Source: Sphingobacteriales bacterium 46-32
Lineage (GTDB): Bacteria; Bacteroidota; Bacteroidia; Chitinophagales; Chitinophagaceae
Assembly: GCA_001898485.1 (NCBI GenBank)
Contig: MKTY01000020.1
Coordinates: forward strand, 62,001 to 126,000
Length of the DNA: 64,000 nucleotides
Direction: 5' to 3'
A program made the translations under genes and the position numbers. How positions within the stretch are numbered: the first letter of the stretch is position 1; each line of letters opens with the position of its first letter. This document shows, one piece after another, positions 1 through 6,414 of this stretch. Under the pieces are notes generated by a model. The model saw only the letters and a list, made by a program, of their open reading frames with translations. It did no database searches and was not told the DNA's origin.

Positions 1-811
1 AAAGTGATGACAGGATGGTATTGTTGATACCGATTTGATTATTGAGACCACCGCCACCACCGATTACTCTATTATACGTACCGCCGTCGGTAAATAAATA
101 ACTTAATGCGGTGACGGTAGATCCTGAAGCATTGATAGTCTTGTTAAGACCGGTTACCCGGAACTGAAAATTGTAGGTCAGGTTCGCATTGGTCATTTCG
201 AGTGTCCGTACATTATCATTCTGACTGTAAAACATATGACCGGAAAGTCTTTTTCCGGCCATATTGAAGACACCTCTGGTAACAGTGGTAGAATTGGTAC
301 CCAGCGAATTGGTCAATGTGGTTTGCACAAGGCTATCCACCACTGTAAGGCTCCCTCCCGCTTTGTCGATCACCATACCAAATTCGCCCAACACATTGCC
401 ATTACTGGTGATCGTATTCGCCGTGGCTCCTTTGAACGCAAATATCACCGAGTAGGTAGTAGTTGGACTTAATGAAAGATCACCCCAAACCTCGATAGTA
501 AATGCAGAATTGGCTGTAATGAAGCGAGGGCTGTTCGGAACAGTATTGCTCCACGTCATGTTGTTGCAAAATCCGTTTGCATCTACGGTAATGGTGCGCG
601 TAGCAATGGTTGTACCAAAGCCGCTGTTGGCATCAAAAAAAACATTATCACCCGGCGAAGGGATAATGCTGGGAATTGGTCCAAGGCTACTGCCCAACCT
701 CCAGTGATTGAGATCGCTCCAGCTGCCGCCACCGCCTACCCAATAATAATCGGCAGCCTGCAGCCTGGCAATAAACAAAAGCGTAAACAAATAGAGTAGA
801 CATTTTTTCAT
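1..811 (-). CDS. Secreted surface protein, N-terminal part (runs off the window)
   Basis: The frame is open from the ATG at 811 to the window edge, giving about 270 residues with no stop; the C-terminus lies outside. It begins with a signal peptide (MKKCLLYLFTLLFIARLQA), then the motif DYYWVGGGGSWSDLNHW, then a long Ser/Thr/Asn/Gly-rich beta-type stretch. The WVGG-x-G-x-WSD-x-x-HW start followed by NVFFDANS is a familiar opening of large Bacteroidota secreted proteins that often end in a type IX secretion domain, which cannot be checked here. Probably an extracellular adhesin-like protein. The 640 bases upstream hold no gene, so it has its own promoter. Confidence 0.75.
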   Translation of the reverse strand, partial: MKKCLLYLFTLLFIARLQAADYYWVGGGGSWSDLNHWRLGSSLGPIPSIIPSPGDNVFFDANSGFGTTIATRTITVDANGFCNNMTWSNTVPNSPRFITANSAFTIEVWGDLSLSPTTTYSVIFAFKGATANTITSNGNVLGEFGMVIDKAGGSLTVVDSLVQTTLTNSLGTNSTTVTRGVFNMAGKRLSGHMFYSQNDNVRTLEMTNANLTYNFQFRVTGLNKTINASGSTVTALSYLFTDGGTYNRVIGGGGGLNNQIGINNTILSSL

Positions 812-1448
812 AAGTAAAGATTTTTAATAACGATTATTATTTATGATACCGGCCAAAGAGATGGGTCACTCATAAAGCAACAGCCTGCATTCCCGTGCAT
901 AGATCGGGCAAGGCGGAGGCGAATGCGCGTACACACCGCATCAGCTAAGTCAATTGAAGGAAAATAAGAGTGGGTGGAGCTAAAACAATAAGAGAACTTT
1001 CAGAGCACTCCCGTATTTTATTGATGTAAACTTGGTATAAACATTGGATTTATTTTTTTCATGATATGGATTGGCTCAATCGCGGCAACGTATCGTTACC
1101 GGTTTTGATGAAGTAAAACTAGGTGGGTGTGACAAAAGAGGCTGTACAGAATGGAGATTGATTTGTACATTTTTTAGTACATGATTACACTTAACGATTC
1201 CGGGCTTTGGGGAGGCTTAAAACCTGTTTACAAAAAACATATCGGATCAGTGCACCGCTATGCCCGATGTATGAAAGGAACAGCTCCTTGTTTTCATCGG
1301 CCGCTTGCGGTCACCCCAGACAGGCCTCAGTTCAAATCCTGATCAAATGAAATGGCATTACAAAACAATTCCTTCTTGCGGGTCACTTTTGAAATGTTCC
1401 GGTTGTCTACGCTTCGGAGGGGGCTAAGTGTCGGGATCCATTGCGCCT
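812..1448. other. Intergenic stretch without recognisable genes
   Basis: About 640 bases between the head of the leftward secreted-protein gene and the 3' end of the DUF3307 gene. All six frames are broken by stops and I recognise no protein remnant, RNA gene or repeat. The AT-rich part next to 812-870 is where the promoter of the leftward gene should lie. Confidence 0.5.
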
Positions 1449-2150
1449 TCAGGAGAGCCTCAGCACAATTAATCCGGCAATAATTGCGAGGCTGAAGCTG
1501 ATCATGGTGCCGATCAGCAAATACTCGGTCTTTTGTTCCGTTCTATTGGATTCGTTGAAACGGATAATGCCCTTTGCAGCAATGATGAGTCCGATGGCTT
1601 CAAATTGGTGTTCCAACACCAGCACCAGGATAATAACCCTTTCAATAATTCCGATCCACTGCCCGGCTTTATCGAGCGCACCGGTTTTGTCTACTGCCCG
1701 GCTCCAGCGATTCGTGAGCTGTCCTACCAAAATGCCGCATGGATAGCTAACAAAGACGAAAGCCGTAATCTTGATTAGCAGCGAACCGTCTTCTGTGAAC
1801 TCCTGCCAGTTAGTTTGTAGCCTGCTCCAGTCGTAGAAGGTGAACCACCAGCATCCGAGGATGACCAGCAAATGAAGCAATTGGTCGACAAGAAAAAATA
1901 TGGTTGTGTCCGGACGATAGGATTTCCAAATGTCAATGAGTGTATGTGTAATCAGAATAATAATGGCCACGAGCCAGTATTCCCAGCCAATGAAAAGCCA
2001 GGCAGCGAACGCAGTAATGGTCGTATGGAGGTACAGCGCAACAGACCGGAAGTGTTTGCTTTTACGTTCGGAGATCCATCTGTCGGGCTGTAATAGAAAG
2101 TCCGTTAGCAAGTGCGCCAGAATCAGTTTTGTAAGCCAGATCGTTTCCAT
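1449..2150 (-). CDS. DUF3307 family membrane protein
   Basis: A 233-residue polytopic membrane protein of the DUF3307 family. It starts with METIWLTKLILAHLLTDFLL, the characteristic opening with conserved His and Asp, and has about six hydrophobic segments (roughly residues 5-20, 38-52, 56-70, 82-100, 128-145 and 205-228). A second conserved HTLID motif lies near residue 70. Function is unknown. Its ATG overlaps the stop codon of the upstream SatD-family gene (TAATG), so the two are translationally coupled. DUF3307 genes are commonly found beside SatD-family genes, which suggests a regulatory or nucleotide-sensing protein paired with a membrane partner. Confidence 0.85.
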   Translation of the reverse strand: METIWLTKLILAHLLTDFLLQPDRWISERKSKHFRSVALYLHTTITAFAAWLFIGWEYWLVAIIILITHTLIDIWKSYRPDTTIFFLVDQLLHLLVILGCWWFTFYDWSRLQTNWQEFTEDGSLLIKITAFVFVSYPCGILVGQLTNRWSRAVDKTGALDKAGQWIGIIERVIILVLVLEHQFEAIGLIIAAKGIIRFNESNRTEQKTEYLLIGTMISFSLAIIAGLIVLRLS

Positions 2151-2761
2151 TAGTCAATGATTGTTGAAACTATATTTTCATAGTAATTCAAAAGTTGTAT
2201 TAATTCATTCCATCCGGTTGACTGCGTATGCTTGTTTATTGTTGACGGAGACTTTTTTAATTTCTTAGCAACCTCCTGTTGTGTGTCGCCATTGAGCAAA
2301 TGAACGAGCACCTCTGCTTGTTTCTCGGTAATGTCTCTAAATATATAATCGATAAAAGCAGAAATTGCGTTAAATCCCTGATTCACTTTTTCGTCAGCAG
2401 ACACAATAGCCAGCCTCCTGTTTGTTTCGGTCAACCTGTCAAAATTACGGCCTGAAAGAACGAAAGCCTCGTCGGTCGAAGTGCTTAATTTTTTTAAACG
2501 CGGATTGGTTTCGCCGATGCCAATACAAGCTCTTATATCATGAAGCGACGAAAATTTACGGGCTTCCCCGCGCAGCAGCAAAGCGACTTTCAACGCTTTC
2601 CTGGGATCTTTCAGATATACCTGAAAGCTGTCTCCTCTAAAAAATTCATACTTGAAAGGCGTTATGACACGGGTCAGCCTGTCAATCATTTTCTTAGCTG
2701 CACTCGGAGGAAGAGTGGTCGAATTAACAATATCCGCGGTGATGACTGCGCTAATGGGCAT
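2150..2761 (-). CDS. SatD family protein: cyclase-like N-terminus plus C-terminal helix-turn-helix
   Basis: A 203-residue soluble protein of the SatD family. Residues 5-130 follow the motif order of class III nucleotidyl cyclases: TADIVNST (Asp10) like the FADIVGST metal-site motif, RGDSFQVY (Asp44) like GDGF, a DPRKALKVAL helix, IRACIGIGE (residues 76-84), and DEAFVLSGRNFDRL where cyclases have GDAVNxAARL. Residues 145-185 form a sigma-70 region 4/LuxR-like helix-turn-helix (EVAKKLKKSPSTINKHTQ). The SatD call is from recognition; the cyclase relationship is my inference from motif order, and catalytic activity is not shown. It is the first gene of a two-gene operon with the DUF3307 gene and lies just downstream of three repeats that may be its operator. 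Confidence 0.8.
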   Translation of the reverse strand: MPISAVITADIVNSTTLPPSAAKKMIDRLTRVITPFKYEFFRGDSFQVYLKDPRKALKVALLLRGEARKFSSLHDIRACIGIGETNPRLKKLSTSTDEAFVLSGRNFDRLTETNRRLAIVSADEKVNQGFNAISAFIDYIFRDITEKQAEVLVHLLNGDTQQEVAKKLKKSPSTINKHTQSTGWNELIQLLNYYENIVSTIID

Positions 2762-2772
2762 AATTAAAATTA

Positions 2773-2848
2773 GACTAAAAAGGCGAATTTTTCGAATATT
2801 CGACTAAAAAGGCGAATTTTTAAAATATTCGACTAAAAAGGCGAATTT
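2773..2848 (-). repeat. Three 18-bp direct repeats at 29-bp spacing: candidate operator of the SatD operon
   Basis: Three identical copies of GACTAAAAAGGCGAATTT lie at 2773-2790, 2802-2819 and 2831-2848, exactly 29 bp apart and starting 12 bp upstream of the SatD ATG. On the coding strand the unit reads AAATTCGCCTTTTTAGTC. The third copy extends into an inverted repeat (AAAAAGGC-GAATTT-GCCTTTTT, 2835-2856). Position, spacing and perfect conservation point to a multi-site operator or promoter, perhaps bound by the C-terminal helix-turn-helix of SatD itself. Binding is inferred. Confidence 0.75.
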
Positions 2849-2995
2849 GCCTTTTTTACTAAAAATCACGTATTCGCCTGCTTTTCCTCTAATTCTGCAT
2901 GTTTTAGTCGGCAGACGAAAAGCAGCCCGGATTCAGAATATTTATCTGACCATATAGCACATCTTCCGGGGCTACTACATGCGTACCGGCTATTA

Positions 2996-3281
2996 TCACA
3001 ATGGTGTCATGCTCCTAAGAACTACATTTCCGACTTTGTTACCACCTAATACATAAGCATAAGCGTCCTGCCACTTTTCCCAACGGATATGTTTGGTCAA
3101 TTAAGGGAACAAATTGACCTTTTCGAACCAGTTCGTTCACGCGGCCCATGCTTCTGGCGACATTTCGTGGGAAAGAAAATCGAAGCGATTTTCCGGATTT
3201 AGTGGAGGGAGGCAATGACAGCCATACATTTTGCCAGTATGGACCCGGCTCTGATGAAATATAAATGCCGCCAGGGCTTAG
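2996..3281 (-). pseudogene. Remnant of a zinc-type NAD(P)-dependent alcohol dehydrogenase (C-terminal third)
   Basis: Reading leftward from about 3281, the frame gives SPGGIYISSEPGPYWQNVW, then a stretch ending VPLIDQTYPLGKVA. It then shifts frame near 3072 to give DAYAYVLGGNKVGNVVL before a TGA at 2996-2998. These are recognisable C-terminal motifs of medium-chain alcohol dehydrogenase/quinone oxidoreductase proteins (KPGGVYIS, PVIDRTYPLE, AYxYVExGxKxGNVVI). The frame break and the absence of the nucleotide-binding and catalytic domains upstream, where stops appear before about 3285, show a dead gene. Nothing nearby suggests its former operon. Confidence 0.7.
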
Positions 3282-3636
3282 GTCATCAAATCAATCTTCG
3301 TCAGATAATCAGGTAAAGCAACTTGCCACTTTTCTGAAAAATGCGGCGGCGGTTTTCGATTTTTTCCTGGCTTAGAACAGACCATTAAACCTCTGCCACC
3401 ATGAACCTTATCCATTCCCCCACCGGAATGGCATGTCTCATCGCCTTCTTCCTATCCCTTCCTGCTATGTCATCCATGGACCCATTTCCGCGCGCCCTGG
3501 GCGAAGCCATTCGCGAAGCAGCCAACTGGCGCCACTATTGCAGAAAATTATTGAAAGGTGAGAAAGGCGGCCACGGCGAAAGCCTACCCGTGACGAAAGC
3601 CTTTTTTGCCCCCATTCGCCGTAGTTTGTACGAGCA
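3282..3636. other. Intergenic stretch between the dead dehydrogenase and the hairpin
   Basis: No convincing gene. A rightward open frame at 3401-3679 could encode 92 residues with a hydrophobic start, but it resembles no family I know and runs through the hairpin at 3637-3671. The stretch may hold the eroded N-terminal part of the dehydrogenase remnant. Confidence 0.4.
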
Positions 3637-3671
3637 GTCGTTGTACGGAGATTGTATCTCCGCACAACGAC
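3637..3671. repeat. REP-like stem-loop
   Basis: Two 16-nt arms, 3637-3652 (GTCGTTGTACGGAGAT) and 3656-3671 (ATCTCCGCACAACGAC), pair with one A-C mismatch around a TGT loop. The core GGAGATTGTATCTCC resembles stem-loops dispersed through many Bacteroidota genomes near REP-associated (RAYT) transposases. No transposase and no second copy is present in this window, so assignment to a repeat family is by resemblance only. Confidence 0.6.
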
Positions 3672-3803
3672 ATTTATAATTCCATTTCCTTACAATATTA
3701 GGCTTCTGTATTGTTATTGTTTTCCCTGTTATGCGCAGCTCCACTCAACTATAGGAGATGTTATTACATCCGCAAATTCCCGAGATAGTATTATGAAAGC
3801 CCC

Positions 3804-4943
3804 TCACCCCTGCTTCCGCAACTCCCGCAACGAATAAAAACTATTCCGCCAGTAAATGCCTCCCTGCCGCTCGGTAAGAATCGTCGATTTGATAATGATA
3901 TAGACCATCACCAGTCCGGCAAAGGGTATCATGAGCGCATGCCACCATTTGGCATGGATGCCCTTTTTACCAATCATCAGAGCCAGCTGGCAGGCAACGA
4001 TGGCCAGGGCGAAGCAGCAGTAAGGAGCACCGGCCATTAATAATAATGGCACCGGCAGGGCCAGGATCAGGAATGTAACCAGCGCTGTACCTAAGGCCAG
4101 CAGGGGCCGGTAGTTGTATACGGAATACATGTTTTTCATGAGTCCGTTCACAAAGGCGGAGAGGTTGTTGTACCAGGCCAGGCTGATCTCTTTTTCACCA
4201 TACAGCACATCCTGCCGGCCACCGGCACGTTTGATGCGTTCACCCAGTTTGAGGTCATCATCGGGACGCAGGGAGATCATGACATGCGTGCCGGCTTTTT
4301 CATAGGCCGCACGTTTTACGAGGTTGAAGGCACCCACGCCCATTGATGCGGATGATTGGGGGTCAGCAATCGTCCAGGGTTTTAGTTTTATATCGAGCAT
4401 GAGGGCAAACACGTTCATCACAGCTACGAAGAGTGGGGAGGGCGAAGTAATCTCTGCCAGTGCGGTAAGATGGTCAAGATTCTTTTGCTGCACATAGTTT
4501 ATGGCCTTCTGCAGGGCATGGGGTGCAAATTTTACATCAGCATCGGTAAACAACAGCCATTCCTCGGTGCTGGCACAATAGCCTTTGTATAAGGCATGAT
4601 TTTTCCCAAGCCAACCGCCCGGCAATTCATCGATGGTGATCACGGTAATCCGGGGATCATTTGCCGCCATCCGCTGCAGGATAGCTGCGGTACCATCGGT
4701 TGACCGGTCATTGACCACAATGATCCGGAAATTGGGATACTGCAACCCGCACACGCTTTGCAGCGCCTCCTCTATCTCAGCCTCCTCATCTTTTACAGCG
4801 ATAATAACAGCAATAGCCGGCGCCTCAGCCAACTGTGATGAAAGATCTTTCATAAAACGAATCTTCCGGGTATTAACAAGGAGAAGAAGCGTCACTCCCA
4901 CCCACAAGACAAGCATAGCAATGGCGTATATCAGTAGTATCAT
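3804..4943 (-). CDS. Family 2 glycosyltransferase, membrane-bound
   Basis: A 379-residue GT2 (GT-A fold) glycosyltransferase. One membrane segment lies at residues 1-24, followed by the catalytic domain: VIIAVKDEE near 46-54, VVNDRSTDGT (76-85), GGWLGKNHA (109-117) and the DAD metal-binding motif (134-136). PDDDLKLGERIKRAGG lies in the acceptor-side region, and three hydrophobic segments at about 280-355 anchor the C-terminus. The GWLGKNHA motif is typical of HpnB/carotenoid-associated glycosyltransferases. The acceptor cannot be deduced; no hopanoid or carotenoid genes are nearby. It stands alone, 66 bases downstream of a Crp/Fnr gene on the same strand. Confidence 0.85.
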   Translation of the reverse strand: MILLIYAIAMLVLWVGVTLLLLVNTRKIRFMKDLSSQLAEAPAIAVIIAVKDEEAEIEEALQSVCGLQYPNFRIIVVNDRSTDGTAAILQRMAANDPRITVITIDELPGGWLGKNHALYKGYCASTEEWLLFTDADVKFAPHALQKAINYVQQKNLDHLTALAEITSPSPLFVAVMNVFALMLDIKLKPWTIADPQSSASMGVGAFNLVKRAAYEKAGTHVMISLRPDDDLKLGERIKRAGGRQDVLYGEKEISLAWYNNLSAFVNGLMKNMYSVYNYRPLLALGTALVTFLILALPVPLLLMAGAPYCCFALAIVACQLALMIGKKGIHAKWWHALMIPFAGLVMVYIIIKSTILTERQGGIYWRNSFYSLRELRKQG

Positions 4944-5009
4944 GCGGCAAATCTAGTATGGGCGACCGGAGGTCAATTTGATCTTAGGTCAAATAATAGA
5001 AACATACGC

Positions 5010-5576
5010 TTACATCTTTGCCCTTATCCGGCTCAGCGTTTCCTGGCTTACACCAAGATAGGAGGCGATATATTTCAACGGTACCCGTCTGACAACTTCC
5101 GGGTAATGCTCCAGCAGCAGCGCATACCGCTCAGGTGCTGTTTTGAAACGCTGGTCAATAAACCCTGTCTGCAGAGTCACAAGGCTGTGCGATAGTATGC
5201 GACCATTGAGCACACTCATATCATGATGCTTTCTGCAGAGATCATCCAGATGCTGGCGCGTAAATATCAGCACATCGGTGGCCTCGAGGGTTTCTATACA
5301 CTGCGGACTCGGTACCGCACCAAAGAACGCAGAAAGTGAGCAGGCAAACATATGCTCAAACATAAACCAGTCCGTATACTCCTTATCCTGGTGAATATAA
5401 TATGCCCTGAGTGCACCTTTGAGAATGAAAAACATCCTGTCAGAAACCTGTCCTTCCCTGACCAGGATCGTATGCGCGGGGTAATGTGCTGCTGCAAGGC
5501 AGGCGTCAACATCGGCCATGGTTTCTTTACTCAACGGAGTAATGGCATTAAGCGCGGCAAAAAGCCTGTCTTTCAT
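5010..5576 (-). CDS. Crp/Fnr family transcriptional regulator
   Basis: A 188-residue cytoplasmic regulator. Residues 20-110 form a cyclic-nucleotide-binding beta-roll (AHTILVREGQVSDRMFFILKG), followed by a dimerisation helix and a short C-terminal helix-turn-helix (LKYIASYLGVSQETLSRIRA). This compact form is common in Bacteroidota and typically lacks the conserved ligand residues of true Crp, so no cAMP response should be assumed. It lies on the same strand as the glycosyltransferase downstream and the LytTR response regulator upstream. Confidence 0.9.
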   Translation of the reverse strand: MKDRLFAALNAITPLSKETMADVDACLAAAHYPAHTILVREGQVSDRMFFILKGALRAYYIHQDKEYTDWFMFEHMFACSLSAFFGAVPSPQCIETLEATDVLIFTRQHLDDLCRKHHDMSVLNGRILSHSLVTLQTGFIDQRFKTAPERYALLLEHYPEVVRRVPLKYIASYLGVSQETLSRIRAKM

Positions 5577-5630
5577 TTTACCAAGATACGGAAAGTACTC
5601 CTTTGCCGAAGCCGGAAGAGCATATCGAAA

Positions 5631-6404
5631 TTACCTGTCGAGCCACTTCTTAAATGCCGGTGCTTTCTCGCGGCTTATATCGATCTCCAGCTTCTGGTTA
5701 GGCTCTTTGAGCTTTACGATAAGCTTCGAATTCTCAACAGCCTTTACCGTAAGCACGGCATCAATATGAATTATATACTTCCGGTTGGCGCGGTAAAATT
5801 TCTGCGGATCAAGGAGGCTTTCCACCTCTTCGAGAGTAGCAAAATCTAGCAGGTACCTTTCGCCGCTAAAGAGGTACAGGTAATTAAGTGTTTCACGGGC
5901 AAAGCAGGCAATGTCGGCTACGGCAATGGGCATCCACTGGTTCCGTACATTGGCCATAAAGCGTTCTTTATACTGGCTGGCCGGGCTGCCGCTGATGTTC
6001 AGCGCCTTCATGAGGGCGGAAAAATCGGGATTGCCCTGCTTTTTTTGCTGAATGATATTCCTGCATTTATCAATGGCATGCTGTAACTCGGTGGCATCAA
6101 CGGGTTTTAATAAATAATCCACGCCATTTACCTTAAAGGCACGGATGGCATACTCATCATAAGCGGTGGTGAAAATAATCGGACAGCTCAGCTGAAACTG
6201 CTCAAACAATTCGAAGCTCACCCCATCACTCAGCTGTATGTCCATAAAAAGCAGGTCTGGTTCAGCATTGTTCAAAAACCATTTGCGGGCCACTTTCAGA
6301 CTGGGAATCACGGCTTCTATTTCCACAGAGGGGTCAATACTCTTTATTTTATTCTGCAGCACCTGTGCATTAAAATATTCGTCTTCTATTATGACTGCCT
6401 TCAT
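5631..6404 (-). CDS. LytTR family response regulator
   Basis: The receiver domain opens with MKAVIIEDEYFNAQ, has its phospho-acceptor at Asp55 (LLFMDIQLSD) and the usual Thr and Lys positions (IFTTAYDE, LLKPVD). Residues 145-257 are a LytTR DNA-binding domain (KFYRANRKYIIHIDAV). I start at the ATG at 6404; an in-frame ATG at 6425 would add seven residues and overlap the kinase stop codon. The kinase gene ends 11 bases upstream, so the pair is an operon and should form a two-component system. Targets are unknown; the divergent C1q-like genes are candidates by position. Confidence 0.92.
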   Translation of the reverse strand: MKAVIIEDEYFNAQVLQNKIKSIDPSVEIEAVIPSLKVARKWFLNNAEPDLLFMDIQLSDGVSFELFEQFQLSCPIIFTTAYDEYAIRAFKVNGVDYLLKPVDATELQHAIDKCRNIIQQKKQGNPDFSALMKALNISGSPASQYKERFMANVRNQWMPIAVADIACFARETLNYLYLFSGERYLLDFATLEEVESLLDPQKFYRANRKYIIHIDAVLTVKAVENSKLIVKLKEPNQKLEIDISREKAPAFKKWLDR

Positions 6405-6414
6405 ACAATTCGTT

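Noticed and set aside
1325-1350. GTTCAAATCC, reminiscent of a tRNA T-loop
   Set aside because: The flanking bases do not form a T stem and no acceptor, D or anticodon arms can be built around it.
3401-3679. Open frame of 92 codons with a hydrophobic N-terminus
   Set aside because: No family resemblance, and its 3' end is made of the hairpin at 3637-3671. It lies beside a decayed gene and looks like chance coding.
5352-5849. Long rightward open frames opposite the Crp/Fnr and LytTR genes, and similar antisense frames elsewhere (for example 7846-8628 and 36081-36704)
   Set aside because: They lie opposite genes with clear domains and show no signal peptide, family motif or sensible start; they are antisense shadows.
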